From NCBI GenBank assembly GCA_024275615.1, contig JAJRYU010000312.1, positions 1-11,593 on the forward strand: a stretch of 11,593 nucleotides of DNA, given 5' to 3'. Each line of letters begins with the position of its first letter. The first letter of the stretch is position 1. The DNA is from Planctomycetota bacterium. GTDB taxonomy: Bacteria > Planctomycetota > GCA-002687715 > DRQF01. Position numbers and translations under genes: made by a program. Of the stretch, positions 1 to 7,602 are shown piece by piece. The notes beneath the pieces were generated by a model. The model did not search any database, was not told where the DNA came from, and saw nothing but the letters and a program-made list of their open reading frames with translations.

Positions 1-1
1 C

Positions 2-373
2 TTTCGCCGACGACTGGAAGCGTTGAGGACTTCAGAGCTCTTGCACAAGCTCGATGCTCTGGCAGAAAATGTCCTGGGTCGCGAAGTCCCGATTTTGGTG
101 AACATGGACGGCACCGAAGTTCATGGTTCACTGGATTTGCTTTACCGGGATCCAAAGAACGGCCAGCTCGTTGTTGTCGATTTCAAGACCGACCAGATCG
201 AAGATGAACCCACTCTCATTGAACGCGCTCTTTGTTATGGCGACCAAGGCCAGGCCTATTGCGCTGCAGTAGCGGGCGCCTTCCAAGAAGACGTACCACC
301 CAGATTCGAACTGTGGTTTCTCAGCGTAGACCGCATCGTAGAAATCCTGAATCCGACAATTTCATCGAACTAG
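2..373 (+). CDS. C-terminal nuclease domain of an AddA/RecB-type UvrD helicase (5' end outside window)
   Basis: The reading frame is open from base 2, so this is the tail of a longer gene: 123 residues before TAG. It reads as a PD-(D/E)XK nuclease of the RecB/AddA type. Counting from the TTG at base 23, there is a glutamate in REVPILV (E21), the metal-binding aspartate in GSLDLLY (D38), the DxK pair in VVVDFKTD (D53, K55), and a later glutamine-tyrosine segment (GDQGQAY, 74-80) matching the QxxxY-like motif. In the family this domain cuts DNA during double-strand-break processing, fused behind a superfamily 1 helicase, which would lie to the left of the window. There is no cysteine cluster like that of AddB, so AddA-like is preferred. 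A stand-alone RecB-like nuclease cannot be excluded without the upstream sequence. The TTG at 23 is internal, not a start. Confidence 0.82.
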   Translation, partial: FRRRLEALRTSELLHKLDALAENVLGREVPILVNMDGTEVHGSLDLLYRDPKNGQLVVVDFKTDQIEDEPTLIERALCYGDQGQAYCAAVAGAFQEDVPPRFELWFLSVDRIVEILNPTISSN

Positions 374-609
374 ACGCATTATTCACGACCTTGCGGCCAT
401 GGGCGGGCGCCGGAAGTGGGGCTGTCTGAAACAACGAGACTCAAGCCTGACTGGTTCATCAAGAATTTTCGAAATAAAGATAGAAAATCTTGTACGGCCC
501 AGTCACGTTTGTGGCATTCTTGCTGTGTCCTGGTCTTGAATGCACAGACTTTCATCTCGAAGATTTCAGCAATGACGGCGACCTAAGTAAGGCGAAAAGG
601 AAATCCAAA
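374..609. other. Intergenic region upstream of the 813-residue protein gene
   Basis: These 236 bases separate the nuclease gene from the preferred start of the next gene. I see no convincing sigma-70 promoter and no strong terminator. The AT-rich stretch at about 455-492 is the best place for a promoter; it contains a weak 5-bp inverted repeat (AAGAT/ATCTT, 478-492). The downstream frame is open back to a TTG at 490, so part of this stretch could be coding if that start were used. Confidence 0.4.
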
Positions 610-612
610 TTG
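597..612 (+). promoter_or_regulatory. Ribosome-binding site that decides the TTG start at 610
   Basis: An AAAAGGA run lies about eight bases before TTG 610. The alternative TTG at 490 is preceded only by a weak AAAGATAG stretch. Starting at 610 gives a normal short basic N-terminus (MKLPREL) directly before the hydrophobic anchor. That is the typical layout of a type II membrane protein. Confidence 0.5.
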
Positions 613-3051
613 AAGCTTCCACGCGAGCTCGCAGCAATTGGGGTGATCGTTCTTGTTCTCATCGGTGCAGCATGGTCCTTCATGGCGGCCACGAAGGAGG
701 ATGAGAGCACCATGGAGCCCACAACGATCGCAGACCAAACTGCCCTCAGTCGAACAACGACTCACCGAGACGAGGGTCAAACTCCATCAATTACCGTTGA
801 AGGCGCTGACACAAGGATAACTCGTCCGGGAAAAGAAGTCGCGATCGTAGAATCCGCCGAAGTGCTCGTCCTTGATTCGCAAGCAAAGCCGCTTGCTGAT
901 GCCCGCATCTTCATTTGCGATGCCGATGATATTCTCAACGCGTCTTCCACAGACAAGAACGGCAAGGTCAAATTCGACGCGACTGACGCCGACGTCATCG
1001 TCTTGATCCTCGCGCACGGGCACGCCACATTTAGGACAGCCCTGAGGATGGCACCTGGCCGCCACACAATTACACTCAAGGGTGGCTCGACTCTCAAGGG
1101 GCAACTTTGGGTGGACAAAAAAGTCCCTGGCGAGGAGATCGTCTTAAAGCTCTATCGCTATGGCAAGTGGACCACTCAACTCCGAAAAGGTCTACCAAAA
1201 GGGATCAAAGAACGTCTACCTCGATACCGGTCTTCTCTCTATGCCATAGACGCCCTCGTTTCGGCCGATGGGCGATTCGTCATCCATGGCTTGCCCGATG
1301 AGGAGCCACGTGGCTCCTTTAGCTTGCCACCCGAGTTTGCCTTCCTTGTTGATTCGAAAATCGTAACGAACCACCCATTGACGGTTAGCAAAGGCGACGT
1401 GAAATTGCAGGCGACACGGCTTTCGCTTCTCGTGGGACGCATCGTTGAGAACGACACAAACCGTCCCGTCGGAGCGGCTCGCGTAAACATCGAATTCCCG
1501 CTTGATGGCAAACCCGGCAACACCAGAAACCATGGGACTTACACGGATGAATTGGGGGAATTTCGTCTCGGCGTTCCTGCCCGCCAAGCCCAATGGGCAA
1601 AACTGACTATCACCCGGGCCGGTACGCAACTGCGCCAAGAATTGACCGGGCCATTCGAAGCAACAACCGACTTAGGCGACATCGCCATCGAGAGCCTGAG
1701 AGATCTTTCGTTTGAAATAGTTGACGTCAGCTTGCGTCCGATCGCCAAGGCCATCGTCTTAGCTGCTAAAGGAAAAATTAGGAGCGCCCTCAGTGGCCCG
1801 GACGGGATCTGCACCTTGAAGCAATTCTCAAAGGGTGTGAGGGAAATCGAAGTAGGCGCATTAGGATTTGAGCCACGCATGGTCGCCATTGATTCATCCA
1901 CGCCGAGTCCCAAACGCGTGACCTTGGAAAGCGGCAACAAGTTGACAATACGTCTTGTCGATCAGTCGGGGGAATTGCAACCAGGTTGGACCATCGCCGT
2001 CATAGCCAAAAAAGAACCGGCCACATTTCTCCTCAGCCGCTATTTCCCTGCGGAGAGTATTCGCGCCATTGCCACAATCCAGACTCGGATGGGGAGAAGC
2101 TCAAGAGACGGTTCGACTCGATCTGATTTCCAAGTCGGCAAGAAAGGATCGCTTACACTGTACGGATTTCATCCGGATGCTTCTTTCGAAGTCATCGCAA
2201 CAAGCATGTTTGGCAAGGCCGAAGCAAGGGTCGGCCCAATCGAACTCGGAAGAGTTGGCCAAAGGACGATCGATTTGGTTGTTAAACCAAAAAACAGGCG
2301 CAACCTTCACATCCGAGTCCTGGGACCCAAGGGGAAGGTCATCAAGGGGGCTACCGTATCTATTGGCGATCCAAATCAGGGAACAAGTATGAGGCAAATG
2401 ACCGGCGAGAATGGCGAGGTCGTTTTCAAAAACGTCGACTTGGAATTCGCAGATCTCACGATTCAATTCGCGGGCTACGCCACTTTGTTGTTGGAAAATC
2501 ACCGACTGCGAATAGACGAACAGACCGAAGAACTCACTTTGGAACGTGGCACAGAATTGCTTGTCCACGTCGTCGATCGCAACAAGAAACCGGTGACAGC
2601 TCAGGTTTCATCGAAATCCGCAGGAATGACCATATTCGCCAAGCGCCAGGACGACGGTACCTATCTGTTAGAGAACTTGACGGGTGATTCTGCTCTAATC
2701 CGAACACGTATCGGCGGCCATAGCTACGAGAAAAGTGTGGAGCTTGCCAACGGCCGAGCCATGATCGAAGTACCCGTTCACGGAAGCCTCGACGTCTCTT
2801 GGCAAATCAAGCTTGAAGGCCGCAGGAACCGCATCATGGTCGAATCGAATGATGAATTGAAGAGTACAGCCCAGTTTCGCATCAAATCGACGGTCGACGG
2901 TGAGCAGATCCTCGGCTATGTGCTGCCGGGAAAATACTTGTGTTGGATTGAATCACACCTGAAGACCAATGGCCGTTGGACATGGACAGTGATCACGGAA
3001 AAAAAGGCGGTCGAGATTCGTCAAGGCAGCAAAGCTCTGATCAAGTTTTAG
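610..3051 (+). CDS. Membrane-anchored protein with repeated carboxypeptidase-regulatory-like modules
   Basis: Predicted 813-residue protein: one N-terminal signal anchor (residues 7-25, LAAIGVIVLVLIGAAW), a low-complexity linker (about 30-80), then a long series of beta-sandwich modules. The modules show the carboxypeptidase-regulatory (Ig/transthyretin-like) signature V-x-D/G-x-x-x-P-V/L-x-x-A-x-V followed by T-D-x-x-G-x-F. Clear examples are at about 82-160, 272-360, 365-440, 564-645 and 648-725. No catalytic motif is visible, so a structural, adhesive or scaffold role outside the membrane is the likely reading (inference). Such proteins are frequent in planctomycete genomes. Start choice: the TTG at 610 has AGGA eight bases upstream and puts the anchor at the N-terminus; a longer frame from TTG 490 would add 40 residues and has no comparable ribosome site. 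The gene stands alone, with a hairpin after it. Confidence 0.8.
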   Translation: MKLPRELAAIGVIVLVLIGAAWSFMAATKEDESTMEPTTIADQTALSRTTTHRDEGQTPSITVEGADTRITRPGKEVAIVESAEVLVLDSQAKPLADARIFICDADDILNASSTDKNGKVKFDATDADVIVLILAHGHATFRTALRMAPGRHTITLKGGSTLKGQLWVDKKVPGEEIVLKLYRYGKWTTQLRKGLPKGIKERLPRYRSSLYAIDALVSADGRFVIHGLPDEEPRGSFSLPPEFAFLVDSKIVTNHPLTVSKGDVKLQATRLSLLVGRIVENDTNRPVGAARVNIEFPLDGKPGNTRNHGTYTDELGEFRLGVPARQAQWAKLTITRAGTQLRQELTGPFEATTDLGDIAIESLRDLSFEIVDVSLRPIAKAIVLAAKGKIRSALSGPDGICTLKQFSKGVREIEVGALGFEPRMVAIDSSTPSPKRVTLESGNKLTIRLVDQSGELQPGWTIAVIAKKEPATFLLSRYFPAESIRAIATIQTRMGRSSRDGSTRSDFQVGKKGSLTLYGFHPDASFEVIATSMFGKAEARVGPIELGRVGQRTIDLVVKPKNRRNLHIRVLGPKGKVIKGATVSIGDPNQGTSMRQMTGENGEVVFKNVDLEFADLTIQFAGYATLLLENHRLRIDEQTEELTLERGTELLVHVVDRNKKPVTAQVSSKSAGMTIFAKRQDDGTYLLENLTGDSALIRTRIGGHSYEKSVELANGRAMIEVPVHGSLDVSWQIKLEGRRNRIMVESNDELKSTAQFRIKSTVDGEQILGYVLPGKYLCWIESHLKTNGRWTWTVITEKKAVEIRQGSKALIKF

Positions 3052-3064
3052 TCACCTTGGTGAC
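3051..3064. repeat. Perfect short inverted repeat at the stop codon
   Basis: GTCACCTTGGTGAC is a perfect 14-base inverted repeat beginning at the last base of the TAG stop codon of the 813-residue protein. It lies nine bases before the larger hairpin. It may help to end or protect the transcript, or be a small operator. No function is shown. Confidence 0.4.
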
Positions 3065-3072
3065 GTGGTTTC

Positions 3073-3105
3073 CTTGACACCCCCCGACGTGTTCGGGGGG
3101 TCAAG
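3073..3105. terminator. GC-rich hairpin between convergent genes, putative bidirectional terminator
   Basis: The arms CTTGA-(CA)-CCCCCCGA (3073-3087) and TCGGGGGG-TCAAG (3093-3105) form a 13-bp stem with a two-base bulge and a five-base loop. It sits between the stop codon of the plus-strand gene (3051) and the minus-strand gene ending at 3131, so it can serve both. Neither side has a true T tract, so it may act as a barrier or with other factors rather than as a classical intrinsic terminator. Confidence 0.55.
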
Positions 3106-3130
3106 AAAGCGCAACGTCGTACGGGTCTTG

Positions 3131-3532
3131 TTAGATGGCTGCAACAGCTGCTGAAGCGACATCGTGGTCGTCTTCAACACTGCTACCGGAAACACCCACC
3201 GCACCAATGACACGACCGTCACCCGCAACGATAGGGACTCCACCGGGGAAGGTGATGAGACCGCCGTTTGAAACTTCGATATTGAAAAGAGGTTGGCCAG
3301 GCTGAGACAACCCGCCGATGGTGCCGGTGTTCATGTCAAAAGCGCGGGCTGTTTTGGCTTTTTTCATGGCGATATCAATGGAACCTAGCCAGGCACCATC
3401 CATGCGGGCAAACGCTTTCATGTTCATGCCAGCGTCGACGACAGCGATGTTCATTTTTGCGTCAATTTCCTCGGCTCGATTGATCGCGGCTTCCAAAGCC
3501 TTGTGGGCCAGATCAAGGGTAACGTCATTCAT
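3131..3532 (-). CDS. GlcG/HbpS family protein (DUF336-like, heme-binding fold)
   Basis: A 133-residue protein covering the whole family length. Hallmarks visible: VVDAGMNMKAFARMDGA (31-47), the helix MKKAKTARAF (56-65), the GLITFPGGVPIV segment (91-102), and GAVGVSG with DDHDVA (110-126). Relatives bind heme (HbpS) or are found beside glycolate, diol or other catabolic genes (GlcG, PduO C-terminal domain); the substrate here cannot be read from sequence. No signal peptide, so probably cytoplasmic. Start choice: ATG at 3532 has AAGGAG six bases upstream; the frame also has an ATG at 3547, but that codon lies inside the Shine-Dalgarno region and would add MKESF, so 3532 is preferred. It follows speA by 23 bases and is probably co-transcribed with it. 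Confidence 0.88.
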   Translation of the reverse strand: MNDVTLDLAHKALEAAINRAEEIDAKMNIAVVDAGMNMKAFARMDGAWLGSIDIAMKKAKTARAFDMNTGTIGGLSQPGQPLFNIEVSNGGLITFPGGVPIVAGDGRVIGAVGVSGSSVEDDHDVASAAVAAI

Positions 3533-3547
3533 AAAAGACTCCTTCAT
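3533..3547 (-). promoter_or_regulatory. Shine-Dalgarno site of the GlcG/HbpS-like gene
   Basis: On the minus strand AAGGAG is followed by TCTTTT and then ATG at 3532. This is a strong and well-spaced site lying between the speA stop codon and this gene. It decides in favour of the downstream ATG over the ATG at 3547. Confidence 0.7.
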
Positions 3548-3555
3548 TTATCGGT

Positions 3556-5421
3556 TCAGATTTGGTTGAGGTAGGTGTTGCCGTGCAGGACGCGCAGGAA
3601 TACACCCTTATAACTTTGGACCGCGTCTCTGGATTGGCGGCGGTCGACCAAACGATCGAATCCACGAACCATGTCAGTCATGGAGAATCCGAACTGGTCG
3701 AGAGAATGTTCAATGCTTGACCCTTCAGTAACATGGGCAATGCTGAAATCATCTTCACCATTGACCATAACAACCGCTTCGTTAACAGTCCCAAAGAGAT
3801 TGTGGAAATCGCCCAAGACGTCTTGGTAGGCCCCCACCAAGAACATGCCAATGTGGAAGGGTTCGTCTTCTATTGGCTCAGGCAATCGTAGATAGGGCTC
3901 AACCCCGTTGCGCCCAATGAAACGATCCAATTTGCCATCACTGTCGCAAGTGATGTCGCCAATGGTTGCTGCTGATCTCTTCGACTCGTTGGCACGGGTC
4001 AAGGGCAGAACCGGAAAGAGCTGCTGCACAGCCCAACTGTCTGGAGCCGACATGAAGACGGAGAAATTGCAAACGATTTTCGGGGCGAGCTGCTTCTCAA
4101 GCGCCACGAGGTCATGAGTGCGTTTCTTTTCAGGTGTCATGAAACCGCGCACCTTGGTGCAAATGTCGCGGTAAAGACACTCCCCCACCGCACGTTCATC
4201 GATGGTCACGTATCCCAATCGAAAACCGGATAGAAGCTCATTCAGCAGTTGTGTAGCATCATGAAAAGCTTCCCGGAAATTTGTCTCACCTATCTCTTCG
4301 AGAGTCGCTTTGAGATCCTCAATCTGGTTGGCTTCGGTTTGGTGACGATTGTAGTCACGACTCTCGTGGCAGCCAACAACGCGCAAAGCCGATAGAACGA
4401 TGACCGCATGAGAAGCACAAAGTGCCCGGCCGCTTTCGGTCATGATCAGAGGGGGCGCGACTCTTGCTTCGTCACAAATGTCCTTGACCATGTAGACCGC
4501 ATCCCGAGCGTATTCTTCAATGGAGTAGTTAACACTCCAATCAGTGGAGGTCCGGCTCCCGTCGTAGTCGACGCCCAATCCCCCGCCAAGGTCAAGCACA
4601 CAGAGACTCGGCGCCTTTTGTTTCATCGCCGCGAAAAGACGCGACGCTTCCTTGATGGAACCTTTGATATTGAGGATATCGCTCACTTGAGAGCCAATGT
4701 GGAAATGCAAGGCTAGGAGTCGATCAAGCATGTTGGCTTGCTCCAAGGCTTCAAATCCCTCGAGGATCTCCATGGTCGACAAGCCGAATTTGCCCTTATG
4801 ACCAGACGATTCCTGCCAACGTCCCGTTCCTTGTGCATGGAGTCGTGCGCGAAAACCCACATCGGGCATGTGCCCGACGGCGAAACTTATCTCAATGATT
4901 TCCTTCACTTCTTGAGGATTCTCTGCGATCAACAAGATGCAACGTCCCTGCTTGGCGGCGTGACAAGCGAGCAACAGATAGTCGCGGTCCTTGAATCCGT
5001 TGCACACGATGTAGGCCCCAGCGCCAAGCTCCAGTGTTAGCGCCAAGCACAATTCAGCCTTGGAACCAACTTCCAGGCCGAAGCCATGATCCCGACCACC
5101 CTCGACCAGTGTCTCGACGACATGGCGATTGTGATTGACCTTGACCGGAAAAACACCTTGATAGCCCGCGGGGTATTCGTATTCGGAAATGGCTGCGGCA
5201 AAAGCTTCTCGAATCCGACGCTGCCGGCTCTGCAGGATTTGCGGAAAACGCACAACAAGAGGATCCTCTACGCCGGTCTGGGCAAGCGCGTTGACCGCAT
5301 CGATCAACCGGACTGAAGAAGAATCGCCCCCGGGAATGACACGGAGAAACCCTGCCGAATCGACACGAAAATGTCCCTGCCCCCATTCCTTCGCACGATA
5401 ATGATCTTCGTTCAATGACAT
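3556..5421 (-). CDS. speA: Biosynthetic arginine decarboxylase
   Basis: The 621-residue protein converts arginine to agmatine and CO2, the first step of the agmatine route to putrescine and spermidine. It is a PLP enzyme of fold type III (alanine-racemase type barrel plus beta domain). Visible landmarks: PLP-binding lysine in FPVKVN (K94), GLEVGSKAEL (115-124), HFHIGSQ (239-245), glycine-rich phosphate loop LDLGGGLGVDYDG (277-289), ESGRAL (329-334), catalytic cysteine in TCDSDG (C492), and GAYQDVLGDFHNLFG (530-544). Length and order match bacterial SpeA, close to the E. coli enzyme along its whole length. The ATG at 5421 is preceded by AAGGAG at a rather long spacing (13 bases). No agmatinase or agmatine deiminase gene lies in the window, so the next step is encoded elsewhere. 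A GlcG/HbpS-like gene follows in the same direction. Confidence 0.96.
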   Translation of the reverse strand: MSLNEDHYRAKEWGQGHFRVDSAGFLRVIPGGDSSSVRLIDAVNALAQTGVEDPLVVRFPQILQSRQRRIREAFAAAISEYEYPAGYQGVFPVKVNHNRHVVETLVEGGRDHGFGLEVGSKAELCLALTLELGAGAYIVCNGFKDRDYLLLACHAAKQGRCILLIAENPQEVKEIIEISFAVGHMPDVGFRARLHAQGTGRWQESSGHKGKFGLSTMEILEGFEALEQANMLDRLLALHFHIGSQVSDILNIKGSIKEASRLFAAMKQKAPSLCVLDLGGGLGVDYDGSRTSTDWSVNYSIEEYARDAVYMVKDICDEARVAPPLIMTESGRALCASHAVIVLSALRVVGCHESRDYNRHQTEANQIEDLKATLEEIGETNFREAFHDATQLLNELLSGFRLGYVTIDERAVGECLYRDICTKVRGFMTPEKKRTHDLVALEKQLAPKIVCNFSVFMSAPDSWAVQQLFPVLPLTRANESKRSAATIGDITCDSDGKLDRFIGRNGVEPYLRLPEPIEDEPFHIGMFLVGAYQDVLGDFHNLFGTVNEAVVMVNGEDDFSIAHVTEGSSIEHSLDQFGFSMTDMVRGFDRLVDRRQSRDAVQSYKGVFLRVLHGNTYLNQI

Positions 5422-5516
5422 GACCAGCGTCCGGCTCCTTCGCAGCGTCGACGACTATCCTATCAGTTTCACGTCCAAGGGGCACAAGGTACTGAGGCCG
5501 ACGCCCATCCACAAAA

Positions 5517-5546
5517 AAGAGCCCGAACCAAGAGGTTCGGGCTCTT
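5517..5546 (-). terminator. Strong intrinsic terminator after the PH-domain gene
   Basis: A perfect 13-bp stem (AAGAGCCCGAACC / GGTTCGGGCTCTT) with a four-base loop is followed on the minus strand by a T6 run. It lies 17 bases beyond the stop codon of the PH-domain gene, and separates that gene from speA. speA must therefore have its own promoter between about 5422 and 5516. Confidence 0.92.
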
Positions 5547-5562
5547 CAAATTCAATCAAGCA

Positions 5563-6369
5563 TCATTTGGCTGCGCTCTCAGATTCGATACGCACGCTCA
5601 AAGTACTGCCCAAACGGTCCGTGATCCGCTCGACCTTGCGAATCCCTAGGACATTGTCCAAGACAATGGTCTTTGTCGGCGCATGGATCACCACAGTGCC
5701 GGCACGGTAGAACGGATGAAAATATTCCACCATGTCTTGCACTTTGACTTCAATCCGTGGATTGAGCATCGAGATGCGCTCGCGATCGCCAAAAAATGCG
5801 TTGCGATAAATCTGCATTTCGTTGTGTTCAATGACGACGTAGTTCAATCTCGTCTTGACCCAGGAAACGAAGGCACAGAACGAGAAGAACATGAAGAAGA
5901 CCAAATAGAGCTGCCCGCTTAAGTCCATCTTCAGAGCCTTGATTCCATTCCAGAGTTTTTGCCAGACCGGAAAACTCTCAGAATTGATGGCAAAGAGAAT
6001 GGCCACCGTCGTCACCATGCCTCCTAAGAGAACGATGGTCCAGGCACGGTTCCATTCGAAAATGAAGATGTTCATATAGAAGACAAATGTGAAGATCCAA
6101 ATCAATCCCCAAGCATAGCGCCAAGTCTCGGCTTCGGGATTCATGGTCACGGCAATGCCACAAACCAAGGACACAATGGCCAGAGGGATCAAGAAAATGG
6201 ACTTAAAGTGAGAGCGGATGATCACCATATGGCCAGCGGCGATACGAGCCCGGCGCCAGGCACCATCCCGTACGTCTGTTGGCTTCTTGCTCTCGGCTTT
6301 CGTCGCCAATTCAAGAAGGTGGCCATGCTCGTCTACTTGTGCTTTTTTGTCGGGGCTATTGTCGGTCAC
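5563..6369 (-). CDS. Four-helix membrane protein with C-terminal bacterial PH domain
   Basis: A 268-residue protein. After a charged cytoplasmic N-terminus of about 50 residues come two pairs of membrane helices (about 57-76, 85-105, 109-128, 152-171). Then follows an 85-residue beta-rich domain (about 175-258), with LNYVVIEHNEMQIYRN and the downstream TVVIHAPTKTIVLDNV pattern typical of bacterial PH domains of the bPH_2/YdbS type. Such proteins are membrane proteins of mostly unknown role. No catalytic residues are recognisable. The start is GTG at 6369, with AGGAG six bases upstream; the overlapping ATG at 6374 is out of frame and meets TGA after two codons. It is a single-gene unit with its own terminator. 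The PH assignment is from sequence pattern only. Confidence 0.72.
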   Translation of the reverse strand: MTDNSPDKKAQVDEHGHLLELATKAESKKPTDVRDGAWRRARIAAGHMVIIRSHFKSIFLIPLAIVSLVCGIAVTMNPEAETWRYAWGLIWIFTFVFYMNIFIFEWNRAWTIVLLGGMVTTVAILFAINSESFPVWQKLWNGIKALKMDLSGQLYLVFFMFFSFCAFVSWVKTRLNYVVIEHNEMQIYRNAFFGDRERISMLNPRIEVKVQDMVEYFHPFYRAGTVVIHAPTKTIVLDNVLGIRKVERITDRLGSTLSVRIESESAAK

Positions 6370-6400
6370 TTCATTCTCCTCTGGGAGCCGGGGTTGACGA

Positions 6401-6428
6401 ATCCTAAGCTTTCGTCGGGCGCTCGCAA
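6401..6428 (-). promoter_or_regulatory. Possible sigma-70-like promoter of the PH-domain gene
   Basis: On the minus strand TTGCGA (6428-6423) and TAGGAT (6406-6401) are 16 bases apart, each matching four of six consensus bases. They lie about 32 bases before the GTG start. This is the best candidate in the gap; promoter rules in this lineage are not well known. Confidence 0.3.
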
Positions 6429-6520
6429 GAGCTCTCCCCCTGCCATACGCCGCTTTGGACTCAGATTTCGCGTTTCGTTGGCCGCAAGAGCGGAATTCAG
6501 GGGTTTTGCACCAAGCAAGA

Positions 6521-6552
6521 AAACCGCGAAGATCTTGCGACCCTCGCGGTTT
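6521..6552 (-). terminator. Intrinsic terminator after the coiled-coil gene
   Basis: A 9-bp perfect stem (AAACCGCGA / TCGCGGTTT) with a 14-base loop. On the minus strand the stem runs into TTTTCTTG. It lies 26 bases past the stop codon of the coiled-coil gene. The long loop makes it weaker than the other two minus-strand terminators. Confidence 0.7.
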
Positions 6553-6578
6553 GAGTGAATTTCACTGTCTTGCGGGAA

Positions 6579-7430
6579 TTAGCGCACGTCAACGAGAGAG
6601 TTGTTGGTCGAAGTTTCTACCACAACACCTTCCCAGTTGGTACCGGCAGGCGCACGTTCGGTTTCGCCATTCAAGTAAGAAGAAAGTTGAGCATTGAGGT
6701 CAAGAGGTGTCTCCCTCGCTGCCTTGTTCTCACCCAGAAGAGGCGCATTGTTCTCCATCACCTGCATCTCAATATCTAACTGTTTTTCGACTGCAGAGAG
6801 AATCTCAGCGGCTTCGGCCAAGTCGCTGTGGTCAACCTCGATGTCCAAGGTGGCCGCTTTCTTGGCTTCTGTCTCGCGCATTTTCGCTTCCAAGACGTCA
6901 CAGAGCGTCACGAGTTCCTCGCGCTTGTCATTGAGACTGGTGAGTGCTTCATGGATGTGAGTCAAACCGCTCTTCAGTGCTGCTAAGCGTTCTGTCTTAC
7001 TTTGAACCATCTTGTCTGCCACTTTCAGGCGGCGCAGCCTCACTGCGGCATCCTGACGCATATGGGTCCGGCTGACCGTATTGCCAAGGAAACGGTAGGA
7101 AGCCTGATCGACTTTCAGTGTGTTCCATTGAGCTTTCAAAGTCAGTCGTGCTTGCCCCTGCTCTTGGCGCAGCTGAGCCAATTCGCGTTCTAAGTAGCGA
7201 ATCTCGACTTGCTTCTCAGCGATGTCACGATTGTATTCTCGAATCTTGGGCTCGGCCGTCTTGATGGCCTTCCGCGCTTTCTCGAGCTTGTATTCCACAG
7301 GAACGTTTTCTTGAATCTGCCCCCGCACCCAGCCTACTCCTTGTGAGAGGTGAGTAAACGCCGAGCTGCCGAAGAGAATAAATGCCGCGATGGCTGCCGC
7401 GACGCCGGTGAATGCCAACTTCTTGCACAT
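6579..7430 (-). CDS. Membrane-anchored coiled-coil protein of unknown function
   Basis: A 283-residue protein with a hydrophobic signal anchor (about 6-25) and then mostly long charged helices with heptad-like spacing (about 45-100, 140-192 and 203-230). The last 50 residues look disordered. The stretch VPVEYKLEKARKAI (43-56), followed by a helix with alternating acidic and basic residues, resembles planctomycete proteins I recall near ECF sigma genes; that recollection is not a database result. No enzyme motif is seen. Probable place: membrane anchored, with the coiled coil in the periplasm if the anchor is N-in (inference). Start ATG 7430 has AAGGAG nine bases upstream. It follows the kinase-sigma operon but is separated from it by a strong terminator, so it has its own transcription start. 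Confidence 0.75.
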   Translation of the reverse strand: MCKKLAFTGVAAAIAAFILFGSSAFTHLSQGVGWVRGQIQENVPVEYKLEKARKAIKTAEPKIREYNRDIAEKQVEIRYLERELAQLRQEQGQARLTLKAQWNTLKVDQASYRFLGNTVSRTHMRQDAAVRLRRLKVADKMVQSKTERLAALKSGLTHIHEALTSLNDKREELVTLCDVLEAKMRETEAKKAATLDIEVDHSDLAEAAEILSAVEKQLDIEMQVMENNAPLLGENKAARETPLDLNAQLSSYLNGETERAPAGTNWEGVVVETSTNNSLVDVR

Positions 7431-7455
7431 GTCTTTGAACTCCTTGAGTGCTTGT

Positions 7456-7474
7456 CGATCGATTTGGCCGATCG
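7456..7474. repeat. Paired CGATCG repeats in the leader of the coiled-coil gene
   Basis: Two CGATCG hexamers are spaced by seven bases, 26 bases upstream of the ATG at 7430. Because each is self-complementary, the block is an inverted and direct repeat with a 13-base period. It could be an operator or leader hairpin, or chance. Confidence 0.3.
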
Positions 7475-7531
7475 GGACTGAAGGAGCATTCGAGTGGGTG
7501 AGGGGATATTCTGGCCATTTCTAAAACAAAA

Positions 7532-7556
7532 TTGCCGCCAGGCGAACTGGCGGCAA
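7532..7556 (-). terminator. Strong intrinsic terminator of the kinase-sigma operon
   Basis: A perfect 10-bp stem (TTGCCGCCAG / CTGGCGGCAA) with a five-base loop GCGAA is followed on the minus strand by TTTTGTTTTAG. It lies 46 bases past the stop codon of the zinc-finger gene and closes the four-gene operon. Confidence 0.92.
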
Positions 7557-7602
7557 CAATACCAAGATAAGATCATAAATTGCTATGAGCCATTAGCTTA
7601 CA

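Noticed and set aside
232..429. Plus-strand 65-codon frame overlapping the nuclease end and running into the gap
   Set aside because: Most of it overlaps the nuclease domain in another frame, and the product is an arginine-rich, low-complexity string with no support.
490..609. Use of TTG 490 as start of the modular protein
   Set aside because: It would place 46 residues before the anchor, with no ribosome site; TTG 610 has a well-spaced one. Not fully excluded.
1216..1638. Minus-strand open frame of 140 codons inside the modular membrane protein gene
   Set aside because: Antisense to a frame with clear repeated modules; no recognisable motif and overlapping several other shadow frames.
2101..2568. 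Minus-strand 155-codon frame
   Set aside because: Lies opposite the well-supported modular protein; no motif or ribosome-site support.
5422..5516. A promoter for speA with TAGGAT as -10
   Set aside because: Candidate -35 elements are spaced 10 or 19 bases away, so I could not support a specific promoter, although one must exist here.
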